A stretch of DNA of 5,724 nt, from NCBI GenBank assembly GCA_043802925.1, contig JAZDKP010000119.1, forward strand, positions 1-5,724, read 5' to 3'. Source of the DNA: JAZDKP01 sp043802925. GTDB lineage: Bacteria > Fibrobacterota > OXYB2-FULL-49-7 > JAEUSG01. The notes beneath the pieces are model-generated. The model searched no databases and had not been told where the DNA came from. It saw nothing but the letters and a program-made list of their open reading frames with translations. Position numbers and translations under genes: made by a program. Below are positions 1-5,517 of the stretch, in pieces. The first letter of the stretch is position 1. Each line of letters opens with the position of its first letter.

Positions 1-677
1 GCGGAATGCATGCGGAAGGGCGACCACATGAGCGACGGCTGGCAGAAGACGCACTTGTACGGACAGCCGCGCGAGGTGGTCAACTGGAGCGAACGTGTGG
101 GCGCCCTGTCAAAGAGGAAAAACTGGTCCGAGGTGATGGAGACTTCGATGTCCGCAATCGTCTCGCGGTCCGGAAACGGGATGTTGTCGATGGGGGAAAT
201 GAGCTCCCTTTTCGCAGAGGAAACAAGCTTTCCGCCTTCGAAATACTGCACGCCCTTCAGCGCTTTCAGTACCGATAATGCCGCGCCGTTTCGCACGGCT
301 TCCACGAGTTCCAGGAACGTCTGTTCGCCTTCACCGAGCACGCCAAAATCGAAGAGCGCGGGCATGGACCCCGGGGCCATGGAAAGGTGTTGGCCGCCCA
401 GCACGAGGGGAACGCCCGGCAGTTCCTTTTTCAACCTGTCTGCCAGAGAAACGATTGCGGGAAAGGAATGGGTGAAGGCGGTGAAACCGATGAGGCCGGG
501 CTTTGTGGCCGAAACAACGGCGCTGTCGTTTGCATTGACTGAAAGAATGTCGACGGTGACGCCAGGGGCCGCGTTTTTTTTCAGATAAGCGGAAAGGTAG
601 CAGAGACCGGTGGGAAGAAAGGAACGGGAACCCGCGCCCGCGATTTCAACGAGCGCGATGCGGAAGGGCGGTGCCAT
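1..677 (-). CDS. B12-binding-type radical SAM protein, N-terminal part (3' end outside window)
   Basis: Reading the minus strand from the ATG at 677-675 gives an uninterrupted frame of 225 codons to the left edge. Residues 5-125 look like the Rossmann-type cobalamin-binding domain of BchE-class radical SAM proteins: an N-terminal strand, 'LPTGLCYLSAYLKK' near 21-34, 'GLIGFTAFTHSFP' at 61-73, 'VPLVLGGQH' at 89-97 and 'GVLGEGEQTFLEL' at 112-124. The linker 'NIPFPDRE' (165-172) is typical of the class. 'TSRGCPYKCVFC' follows, with Cys205, Cys209 and Cys212 forming the CX3CX2C ligands of the radical SAM [4Fe-4S] cluster, and then 'R-M-H-S'. The D-x-H-x2-G cobalamin-His motif is not seen, as is common in this class. 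Such enzymes do methylations, ring rearrangements or other radical chemistry; the substrate cannot be told here. The start overlaps the stop of the upstream RACo-like gene by one base (TGATG), so translation is probably coupled. The SAM barrel and C-terminus lie outside the window. Confidence 0.9.
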   Translation of the reverse strand, partial: MAPPFRIALVEIAGAGSRSFLPTGLCYLSAYLKKNAAPGVTVDILSVNANDSAVVSATKPGLIGFTAFTHSFPAIVSLADRLKKELPGVPLVLGGQHLSMAPGSMPALFDFGVLGEGEQTFLELVEAVRNGAALSVLKALKGVQYFEGGKLVSSAKRELISPIDNIPFPDRETIADIEVSITSDQFFLFDRAPTRSLQLTTSRGCPYKCVFCQPSLMWSPFRMHS

Positions 678-2251
678 CAGAACACCATTTCATCCATGAA
701 AAAGTCGTTGAAGTCGGCCCGGCCCGAGAGCTCGATGTATCGGCAGCGGTCCCGTATGGCCTGCACCTGGCGCTCAAAATCCCGCGAAATGAGCGAAAGC
801 CGCGCGCCCGCGCCCGCGGCGTTGCCGATGGAAACGATGCGGCCGTACATGGCCCTGGGAAGAAGTCCGATGCGCACCGCGCTCCGGATGTCAATGAAGC
901 TGCCGAATCCGCCTGCGAGGTAAATTTTATCGAGGTCGTTGAAGTCCAGTCCTGCTTCCTTCAGCATCACGCGGATGCCCGCGGCCACGGCCCCTTTTGC
1001 GAGCTGCGTCTCGCGAACATCCCGGGGCGTGAGCACGATGTCGTGATCCGCGTCGTTTTCCGTCTGTGGCGCCACGACAAACGGTTCCTCGAGCAGTCCT
1101 TCGGGTGAAATCTTTTCCTGTTCGAGCAGATTGGCGACAATGTCGATCAGACCCGACCCGCAGATGCCGATGGGGCGGGCGTTGCCGAGAGTCTCGTACC
1201 GGTTGTCCCGGTATTTCGAGATGGCGCCTTCGATGCCGCCCACCCCGCACTCAATGCGCGCGCCCTCGAACGCGGGCCCTGCCGCGGTGGAGCAGGCGAG
1301 GAGGAAACTCCGGTTCCCGATGGCCATTTCGCCGTTGGTGCCGAGGTCAATAAAGAGCGATGGCCTGTCCGCTTTGGGGAGAGGGCTGGCCGTGAGTCCG
1401 GCCGTGATGTCCGCGCCCACGTAGCCCGATACTGAGGGCAGAGTGATGACTGCGGCCTCGGGGTGGGCCGAGAGGCCGAGGTCCGAGGCTGTGAGTCTTT
1501 TGGAATCCGTGAATGCGGGTGTGAAAGGAGCGAGCGCGATGGTGCGCGGGTCCACGCCCAGGAGCAGGTGGAGCATGGTGGTGTTGGCCGCGAAGACGGC
1601 CTTGAATATCTGGTAGGGGGCGATGCCTTCGTCCGCGCACAGGGCGCCGATGCCGTTGTTGAGCGCGTCGAGAATTTTCTGCTGCAAGTGCCGGAGCCCG
1701 CGCGCGTTTTCCATGGAGTAGTGGATGCGTGATATCACGTCCTGCCAGAACTCGGCCTGCGGGTTGAGGAAGGCGGTGGTGCCCACGGTTTCGTATCGCG
1801 ACAGGTCCATGAGGTGCACGACCACGGTGGTGGTGCCGATGTCCACGGCCAGGCCGTAGGGAAAGGGCTTGAGTCCCGGGGTCTGGCGGCTGTCGGTGAG
1901 GATGCGTTCCCCGCAGTACACGGTGGTGAGCCCTCGTTCGGTCACGGTTCGGATGCCGCAGTCGGGCGCCACTTCGCGGATGTGCTCGGACGCGGCCTTT
2001 TGTATCAATGCGCGGCGGCCCGTGGGGACTTCCACGGTGCAGGGGGCGTTCACAAAGTACTGGCAGGCGAGGGCCGTGTCGCGTCCGTTCAGGATGACAC
2101 GGCATTTGCGGCAGGTGCCGCGTCCGCCGCAGGGGGTGTGGAGGGGTTGGTCGTGCGCACGCAGCAGGTCCAGGAGCGAGGTGCCAGGCACGGCACGCAC
2201 TTCAGCGGTCTGGCTGCCCCGGATAATGCGCACCGGAATCAGGTCAGGCAT
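677..2251 (-). CDS. RACo-type [2Fe-2S] ferredoxin/ASKHA ATPase (DUF4445; corrinoid activation protein)
   Basis: This 524-residue protein has two parts. Residues 1-80 are a plant-type ferredoxin fold with Cys41-X5-Cys47-X2-Cys50-X12-Cys63, the [2Fe-2S] ligand pattern. From about 132 to the end it is an ASKHA ATPase: 'AVDIGTTTVV' (135-144) is phosphate loop 1, 'FIDLGTNGE' (300-308) is phosphate loop 2, 'YLAGGFGSF' (444-452) is the adenosine-binding segment, and 'GNAAGAGA' (477-484) is also characteristic. Family knowledge: RACo and RamA-like proteins use ATP to drive reduction of inactive Co(II) corrinoid to Co(I) in corrinoid proteins. It is shorter than the roughly 630-residue Carboxydothermus RACo but complete at both ends. 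No corrinoid methyltransferase is visible. The neighbour is a B12-type radical SAM gene, so the partner here is unknown. The start lies inside the end of the upstream membrane-protein gene (8-base overlap, ATGCCTGA) with no clear Shine-Dalgarno, which suggests coupled translation. Confidence 0.92.
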   Translation of the reverse strand: MPDLIPVRIIRGSQTAEVRAVPGTSLLDLLRAHDQPLHTPCGGRGTCRKCRVILNGRDTALACQYFVNAPCTVEVPTGRRALIQKAASEHIREVAPDCGIRTVTERGLTTVYCGERILTDSRQTPGLKPFPYGLAVDIGTTTVVVHLMDLSRYETVGTTAFLNPQAEFWQDVISRIHYSMENARGLRHLQQKILDALNNGIGALCADEGIAPYQIFKAVFAANTTMLHLLLGVDPRTIALAPFTPAFTDSKRLTASDLGLSAHPEAAVITLPSVSGYVGADITAGLTASPLPKADRPSLFIDLGTNGEMAIGNRSFLLACSTAAGPAFEGARIECGVGGIEGAISKYRDNRYETLGNARPIGICGSGLIDIVANLLEQEKISPEGLLEEPFVVAPQTENDADHDIVLTPRDVRETQLAKGAVAAGIRVMLKEAGLDFNDLDKIYLAGGFGSFIDIRSAVRIGLLPRAMYGRIVSIGNAAGAGARLSLISRDFERQVQAIRDRCRYIELSGRADFNDFFMDEMVF

Positions 2252-2747
2252 GAACGGTCTTGTCGTTTTCGGTCAAAAGGCCGCCGGTCTGTTTAAGGCA
2301 GAACTTGCGCTTTGCGGTATAAAAGATGACTTCCAGCCCGCAGAGGAAATAACCGATGTCACGGATTAAAAGTTCTTTAGGGTCGGAAAATTCCCCCGCC
2401 TTGTGCATTGTAAAGCATCCGCAGTCAAACTGGAGGCCCCGGGCAAGGTTGAAGGCAATGGCAATAATGAAAATTCCGAACATGGTGTTGATGATAATGG
2501 CCGCTGCGCGCGGAAAAATACCCAGCAGCAGGGCCAGGGCGGCCGCGAATTCGAAACCTGGAAGAACGATGGCCGAGAGGTTGATGGACCACGCAGGCGG
2601 AATTTTATACCCGTAAATTATTTTAGCCAGAAGGTCGGGGTACATGAATTTATGGACGCAGGCATAGAAAAAGGTCCCTGCCAGGAGATAACGGCAGGCG
2701 AGTTCAAACCAAGGGTTGTTCAGAACCAGGAGGATTTTCTTCATCAC
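2244..2747 (-). CDS. MauE/DoxX-like four-helix membrane protein with CxC motif
   Basis: A 167-residue integral membrane protein with four hydrophobic stretches at roughly 14-32, 56-78, 80-101 and 127-145. Helix 1 carries 'RYLLAGTFFYACVHKF', the DoxX/MauE-type first segment. Between helices 3 and 4 is 'FDCGCF' (Cys109 and Cys111), followed by 'RDIGYFLCGL' at the start of helix 4, the arrangement seen in MauE-like redox-associated membrane proteins. MauE itself supports disulfide formation during methylamine dehydrogenase maturation. Here the role is only inferred: a quinone- or thiol-linked redox function feeding the neighbouring iron-sulfur protein is possible. The start is ambiguous. GTG at 2747-2745 and ATG at 2744-2742 are adjacent, and a GGAGGG at 2760-2755 sits 7 bases before the GTG and 10 before the ATG. 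The gene lies 29 bases downstream of efp and overlaps the next gene by 8 bases. Confidence 0.82.
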   Translation of the reverse strand: MMKKILLVLNNPWFELACRYLLAGTFFYACVHKFMYPDLLAKIIYGYKIPPAWSINLSAIVLPGFEFAAALALLLGIFPRAAAIIINTMFGIFIIAIAFNLARGLQFDCGCFTMHKAGEFSDPKELLIRDIGYFLCGLEVIFYTAKRKFCLKQTGGLLTENDKTVHA

Positions 2748-2754
2748 GAGATTT

Positions 2755-2760
2755 CCCTCC
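2755..2760 (-). promoter_or_regulatory. Shine-Dalgarno of the MauE-like gene
   Basis: GGAGGG on the minus strand, the best ribosome-binding site of this block. Its spacing fits the GTG at 2747 (7 bases) slightly better than the ATG at 2744 (10 bases), so either start could be used. The protein differs by one residue only. Confidence 0.6.
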
Positions 2761-2776
2761 CCAAAGATACGATTTA

Positions 2777-3340
2777 TCAGGCCCGGCCGAGGTATTCCTT
2801 GTTTTCGGTCCCGACTTTCAGCTTTTCGCCGTTTTTGATGAACATGGGCACCTGGATACGCAGTCCTGTTTCGAGCGTCACTTCCTTGGTGGCGTTGCTT
2901 GAGGTGTTGCCGCGCACCGCGTCCGTGGCTTCGGTGACGGTCATTATCACGGACGTGGGAAGGTTTATCAGAAGCGGGCTTTCCTCAACGAACAGCACTT
3001 CGTAGCGTTGGTTGGCGACCAGGAAATTGACGGCGTCTCCGATGATGTTTTTCTGGATTTCGATCTGGTCGAAAGTGTCGGGATCCATGAACACGTAAGT
3101 GCCCTGGTTTTCATAGCTGAATTCGAGTTCGCGCGATCGATTTTCGAGCACTTCGAATTCTTCACCCGTGCTGCAGCGCACCGGGAAGGACTTGCCCGAG
3201 GTGAGGCTGCGCATCTCCATCTGGACAAAGGCGCGCAGGTTGGGGGGGGTGCGGGTGATGCATTCAAGGACCACGCACATGTCGCCGTTATAACGCAACA
3301 CGTTTTTTTTCGAAATCCGGTTCGGGGTCATCTTGGGCAT
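2777..3340 (-). CDS. efp: Elongation factor P, variant loop without the tip lysine
   Basis: A 187-residue protein of normal EF-P length with the three expected beta-barrel domains: about 1-65 (KOW-like), 66-128 (OB) and 129-187 (OB). Recognition rests on 'NVLRYNGDMCVVLE' (13-26), 'YVFMDPDTFDQIE' (82-94), 'VRGNTSSNATKEVTLETG' (142-159) and 'IQVPMFIKNGEKLKV' (162-176), the last being the EF-P signature region. EF-P binds between the ribosomal P and E sites and rescues stalls at consecutive prolines. In E. coli the loop 'KPGKGQAF' carries the modified Lys34. Here the aligned loop is 'TPPNLRAF' with Asn34, so the EpmA lysylation chemistry cannot occur at that position. This resembles loops I recall from FCB/PVC bacteria and EfpL/YeiP-like proteins. 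AGGAGA at 3354-3349 lies 8 bases before the ATG and supports this start. It is the first gene of the minus-strand block and sits next to a divergent promoter region. Confidence 0.92.
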   Translation of the reverse strand: MPKMTPNRISKKNVLRYNGDMCVVLECITRTPPNLRAFVQMEMRSLTSGKSFPVRCSTGEEFEVLENRSRELEFSYENQGTYVFMDPDTFDQIEIQKNIIGDAVNFLVANQRYEVLFVEESPLLINLPTSVIMTVTEATDAVRGNTSSNATKEVTLETGLRIQVPMFIKNGEKLKVGTENKEYLGRA

Positions 3341-3451
3341 AAAGAGTGTCTCCTGTGATTTTTTTTATCAGCGTGAAAAAATAGTCGTCCGCAGGGCGAG
3401 GAAACAAGGTTAAATTGCACGGCTAAATCGCGAAAGTGGATAAATATCTAA

Positions 3452-3480
3452 ATAATGTGATCTATATCATAGATTGTCAA
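3452..3480 (-). promoter_or_regulatory. Candidate sigma70 promoter for the efp block
   Basis: On the minus strand there is a perfect TTGACA -35 element at 3480-3475, then 17 bases, then CATTAT at 3457-3452 (4 of 6 matches to TATAAT). Transcription would start near 3445, giving a leader of about 105 bases before the efp ATG. The -10 match is only moderate. Confidence 0.4.
3456..3474. promoter_or_regulatory. Overlapping palindromes, CRP/FNR-family-like operator candidate
   Basis: Two inverted repeats overlap here. The first is TGTGA (3456-3460), six bases, TCATA (3467-3471), with a perfect inner core TGAT-N4-ATCA. It resembles the CRP consensus TGTGA-N6-TCACA with one mismatch and shares the TGAT-N4-ATCA core of FNR sites. 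The second is a perfect ATCTAT-ATC-ATAGAT (3460-3474). Both lie between the candidate -35 and -10 of the efp promoter, where a bound protein would be expected to block RNA polymerase, and about 30 bases upstream of the -35 of the plus-strand promoter, where it could activate. In such AT-rich DNA a chance palindrome is possible. Confidence 0.35.
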
Positions 3481-3502
3481 ACTATAATAATATACTTTTT
3501 AG

Positions 3503-3531
3503 TTGAAATGTTTCGATAAAAAATATATTAT
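3503..3531 (+). promoter_or_regulatory. Candidate sigma70 promoter for the radical SAM peptide block
   Basis: TTGAAA at 3503-3508 (5 of 6 matches to TTGACA), an optimal 17-base spacer, then TATTAT at 3526-3531 (5 of 6 matches to TATAAT). Transcription would start near 3538, leaving a leader of about 44 bases before the ATG at 3582. This is the best-matching sigma70 site in the window. Confidence 0.5.
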
Positions 3532-3567
3532 ATTAGAAATACAAAACAAAACAGGTAAAGCGATTAA

Positions 3568-3585
3568 ATGGCGAAAAAGATATGA
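3568..3585 (+). CDS. Five-codon mini-ORF overlapping the PqqD-like start
   Basis: ATG at 3568 opens a five-codon frame (M-A-K-K-I) whose TGA stop overlaps the ATG at 3582 as ATGA. An AGG at 3553-3555 lies 12 bases upstream, a poor but possible ribosome site. The PqqD-like start itself has almost no Shine-Dalgarno, only an A-rich stretch, so coupling through this mini-ORF would explain how that start is reached. It may equally be chance. Confidence 0.2.
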   Translation: MAKKI

Positions 3586-3962
3586 AAAACAAGCAGATTC
3601 AAAGCTCATGTAAAAGACAAGGTTGTCGTGAAAATTCAGAAAACAGTGGTGATTCGGCCAATTTTAGCCAAAATCATGGACCGGCTGATATTGTTGGAAA
3701 TGTGAAACGGAACCCCAGGACCGCATGGCGCCAGTACGGCGAAACGGTTCTGGTTATCACCCCGGACGACCGCAAGGTTCATGAGCTTAACGAAACCGCT
3801 TCGTTCTTGTGGAACGCGGTGGGCGAGGGCGGGACTTCTCCGGCCAACTTGTGCGAAGGGCTGGTCAAAAGCTACGAAGTGGAACCGGGCCAGGCGAAAA
3901 AGGACGTGTCAAAGTTTGTGAAACTGATGGTGCAAAAGGCCATCCTCGAGAAGGAAAACTAA
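3582..3962 (+). CDS. PqqD-like peptide-binding protein (RiPP recognition element)
   Basis: A 126-residue protein in which residues about 43-125 match the PqqD fold: 'RNPRTAWRQYGETVLVITPD' (43-62) forms the beta strands, 'KVHELNETASFLWNAV' (65-80) is the hallmark 'LN-xTaxxlW' segment before the first long helix, and 'AKKDVSKFVKLMVQKAILE' (105-123) is the C-terminal helix. PqqD-type domains bind the leader of a precursor peptide and present it to a radical SAM/SPASM enzyme, here encoded next with no gap. Residues 1-40 are odd: polar, rich in Asn/Ser/Gln with Cys10 and Cys15, encoded by AT-richer DNA than the rest, and absent from minimal PqqD proteins of about 90 residues. No other Met codon occurs before residue 116; a GTG at 3702 (Val41) would give a minimal PqqD but has only a weak, badly spaced GGA. 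I keep 3582 as the start with moderate certainty. Confidence 0.82.
   Translation: MKNKQIQSSCKRQGCRENSENSGDSANFSQNHGPADIVGNVKRNPRTAWRQYGETVLVITPDDRKVHELNETASFLWNAVGEGGTSPANLCEGLVKSYEVEPGQAKKDVSKFVKLMVQKAILEKEN
3951..3955 (+). promoter_or_regulatory. Shine-Dalgarno of the radical SAM/SPASM gene
   Basis: AAGGA within the last codons of the PqqD-like gene lies seven bases before the ATG at 3963. It fixes the start of the maturase directly after the upstream TAA. Confidence 0.6.
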
Positions 3963-4985
3963 ATGGCGCGGAAGCGGCTGGTGGGCGAAACAACGCCCGT
4001 TATCGCTTATCTCGAGCCCACGCTGCGGTGCAACCACCGTTGCGTTCATTGCTACGTGGAGCAGAACATCCCGCAGGCTTCCGAAGAACTTTCGCTCCTT
4101 GAAATCAACACACTGCTCGATGGGTTGGCCTCCTTAGGCGCGCTCATCCTTGTCATCACGGGCGGTGAACCCTTGCTTAGGCCCGACTGGCCCCACATCC
4201 TGCAGGCCGCGCGTAAGCGCGGTTTTGCGCCCGTGCTTTTCACCAACGGTTCGCTCATTAACGAGTCGGTTGCCCGCGCGCTCAAGGAATTGGCCGTTCT
4301 GGGCGTGGAAATCAGCTTTCACGGCGCTGACGCCCCGACACACGACCGTGTAACCGGCGTGACCGGCTCCTTTGTCCGAGCCGTCAACGCGGTCAAGCTC
4401 CTCAAGCTGCAGGGCATCCGGGTCAAGGCCAAGGGGAACCTGCTCAACGCAAATAAAGGTGACGTTAATGCCATGCTCGCGCTTTCAGAAACACTCGGGT
4501 GCGAATACACTTTTGACCCGCTCATCTACCCCTGCCGCGATGGCGCCGACAGACCACTTGCCGAACGGCTGCCCGATGCGGGGCTCGCACGGGTTTACAG
4601 CGACAAACGGCTGGTCCATGCGGTCAAACCGCGGCGCAGAAGCTACCTCGAAGTGCCCGAAAACCGGCTCTGCGGCGCGGGCGCCAACATCGTGGCCGTG
4701 TCCGCAAACGGTGACGTCAGTCCCTGCGTGCCCATGAAGCTTGTGGCCGGTAACATCCGCGAAAAGAGCATCGTTGATATCTGGAACAACAGCCCGGTGT
4801 TCGTTCAGCTTCGGAAATACCGCAACCGCGACCTCGCGGAATGCAACGCCTGCAGCATGACCCGCCACTGCATCCGCTGTTCCGCCCTCTCGTACAACGA
4901 AACCGGAGACCCGCTCTCCTGCGCCACACTCTCGCGGCAGATTGGCGGTGTGCGCAAGCAGATAGCCGAAGGAGCGTGCGTATGA
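3963..4985 (+). CDS. Radical SAM/SPASM peptide maturase
   Basis: A 340-residue enzyme. Near the N-terminus 'EPTLRCNHRCVHCYVE' gives Cys23, Cys27 and Cys30, the CX3CX2C ligands of the SAM-cleaving [4Fe-4S] cluster. 'ITGGEPLLRPDW' (65-76) is the SAM-binding GGEP motif, and the TIM-barrel core follows to about 225. The SPASM domain begins at Cys237: Cys237-X12-Gly250-X4-Cys255, then Cys294-X2-Cys297-X5-Cys303-X2-Cys306 and finally Cys320, seven cysteines for two auxiliary clusters. The usual SPASM pattern has X3 between the last pair of the cluster motif; here it is X2. 'AGNIREKSIVDIWNNSPVFVQLR' (262-284) is the typical 'GNI...IW..S..f..lR' stretch. Family members (PqqE, AnSME, thioether and cyclophane maturases) install cross-links on peptides or oxidise protein side chains. 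The adjacent PqqD-like gene and 56-residue peptide make peptide modification the likely role. The last four bases overlap the next start (ATGA). Confidence 0.93.
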   Translation: MARKRLVGETTPVIAYLEPTLRCNHRCVHCYVEQNIPQASEELSLLEINTLLDGLASLGALILVITGGEPLLRPDWPHILQAARKRGFAPVLFTNGSLINESVARALKELAVLGVEISFHGADAPTHDRVTGVTGSFVRAVNAVKLLKLQGIRVKAKGNLLNANKGDVNAMLALSETLGCEYTFDPLIYPCRDGADRPLAERLPDAGLARVYSDKRLVHAVKPRRRSYLEVPENRLCGAGANIVAVSANGDVSPCVPMKLVAGNIREKSIVDIWNNSPVFVQLRKYRNRDLAECNACSMTRHCIRCSALSYNETGDPLSCATLSRQIGGVRKQIAEGACV

Positions 4986-5353
4986 AGGCCATGAACATCG
5001 ACATGCTGCGCGTCTGCCTGGCGTCGCAGGGCGAATGGCCGGTCCGCGTCAAGGGGTGGTGCATGCTGCCTGCGATAGAGAACAACGCCGAGGTGGTGCT
5101 TGAGGCGGTTGCTCCCGAGACGCTGTGCGCGGGCGACCTGGTGGCCTACAGGCATCAGGGCGCGCTTCTCACGCATCGGTTCGTTTTACGCGAGGGAAAC
5201 TTTTTTGTGATGCGGCCTGATAACCGGCCCGAGCGCGAAGACCTGATTACGGCGGTGGACATTGTAGGGCGGGTGCGCGAGGTGCGCAACCCCTCATTCG
5301 CGAGAAAGGTTTTGAATAAATTAATACGGTTGTTTGCAAAGGATAACGGATGA
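4982..5353 (+). CDS. S24/S26 signal-peptidase-like protein with Cys at the nucleophile position
   Basis: A 123-residue protein. 'VRVKGWCMLPAIENNAEVVLE' (21-41) corresponds to the 'GxSMxPxIxxGDxV' catalytic box of S26 signal peptidases and S24 relatives, but the Ser is Cys27. 'CAGDLVAYRHQGALLTHRFV' (49-68) matches the conserved 'GDvVxf...HRv' block, with His65 at the place of the catalytic His of the Ser/His (SipW/ER) type. 'FFVMRPDNRPEREDLITAVDIVGRV' (74-98) matches the 'GDN...D...i...iGkV' block. No transmembrane anchor is evident; the C-terminus is basic and amphipathic. I infer a leader protease for the peptide encoded next, or an inactive leader-binding relative if Cys cannot replace Ser. 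AAGGAG at 4969-4974, seven bases ahead, selects the ATG at 4982, which overlaps the maturase stop as ATGA. A longer frame opening at 4841 is rejected because it lies far inside the maturase. Confidence 0.78.
   Translation: MKAMNIDMLRVCLASQGEWPVRVKGWCMLPAIENNAEVVLEAVAPETLCAGDLVAYRHQGALLTHRFVLREGNFFVMRPDNRPEREDLITAVDIVGRVREVRNPSFARKVLNKLIRLFAKDNG
5338..5343 (+). promoter_or_regulatory. Shine-Dalgarno of the precursor peptide gene
   Basis: AAAGGA six bases before the ATG at 5350. It lies within the last codons of the S26-like gene and supports translation of the short peptide gene. Confidence 0.6.
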
Positions 5354-5517
5354 AGAACGAAGCGAAGGTTGCGCGGAAAAAATACACCGCGCCGTCTGTC
5401 AAGTCCGAATTGATTTTTGAAACGTTGGCGCTGGGTTGCGCGCAGTGCCTCAACATCGACCCTCAGACTGCGGACGGATGGGGCGACGGAAACTGCGAAT
5501 TCACACCGTCGAATTAT
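5350..5517 (+). CDS. Candidate RiPP precursor peptide, 56 residues (stop codon at 5518-5520)
   Basis: A 56-residue frame, ATG at 5350 to TGA at 5518-5520, overlapping the S26-like stop as ATGA and preceded by a good Shine-Dalgarno. Residues 1-29 look like a leader: lysine-rich start, then 'KKYTAPSVKSELIFETLALG' (10-29) with a Y-x2-P motif and a hydrophobic 'FETLALG' segment suited to docking on a PqqD-type domain. The C-terminal part begins at Cys30 with 'CAQC', continues through 'LNIDPQTADGWGDGNC' (34-49) and ends 'EFTPSNY'. It is small, acidic and rich in Gly, Asp and Asn, with Cys30, Cys33 and Cys49 and one Trp (44). Placement directly after a recognition element, a SPASM maturase and a protease-like gene makes it the natural substrate. 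Two chemistries are open: Cys-based thioether links (Cys33-X3-Asp37 has the CX3D spacing known from PapA-type substrates) or aromatic cyclophanes (Trp44-Gly-Asp). I do not recognise a named family. Confidence 0.8.

Larger units (their letters stand above)
3341..3581. other. AT-rich divergent intergenic region
   Basis: About 240 bases separate the two divergently transcribed blocks. The section from about 3430 to 3580 is very AT-rich compared with the GC-rich genes around it. It contains candidate promoters for both directions and an overlapping palindrome, listed separately. The 5' leader of efp includes a run of eight A on the minus strand (3366-3359) just before its Shine-Dalgarno. I see no structured riboswitch, no tRNA and no coding frame longer than a few codons. 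Confidence 0.75.

Noticed and set aside
574..581. Eight-A run (minus strand) in the cobalamin radical SAM gene as a programmed frameshift site
   Set aside because: The frame is intact across it and continues into conserved motifs; no alternative product or downstream stem is evident.
10..588. A 192-codon plus-strand open frame at the left edge
   Set aside because: It lies wholly antisense to the cobalamin-type radical SAM gene, which has clear motifs; the translated product is Ser/Thr/Arg-rich with no recognisable domain.
1347..2105. A 252-codon minus-strand frame inside the RACo-like gene
   Set aside because: Its product is dominated by His/Arg/Pro, a typical out-of-frame shadow of GC-rich coding sequence; the overlapping frame has ferredoxin and ATPase motifs.
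2403..3005. A 200-codon plus-strand frame over the MauE-like and efp genes
   Set aside because: Antisense to two genes with clear family features; no domain or ribosome site of its own.
3359..3381. T-run and A-run near the efp start as a possible terminator
   Set aside because: The potential stem is only A-T pairs with no GC-rich hairpin, and no gene ends here in either direction.
3483..3488. A perfect plus-strand TATAAT
   Set aside because: The sequence 16-18 bases upstream (around ATCTAT) is a poor -35, so the TTGAAA/TATTAT pair just downstream is preferred.
4841..4981. Upstream extension of the S26-like frame starting at 4841
   Set aside because: It would overlap the maturase by about 145 bases, including SPASM cysteine codons; the ATG at 4982 has a well-spaced AAGGAG and family-like length.
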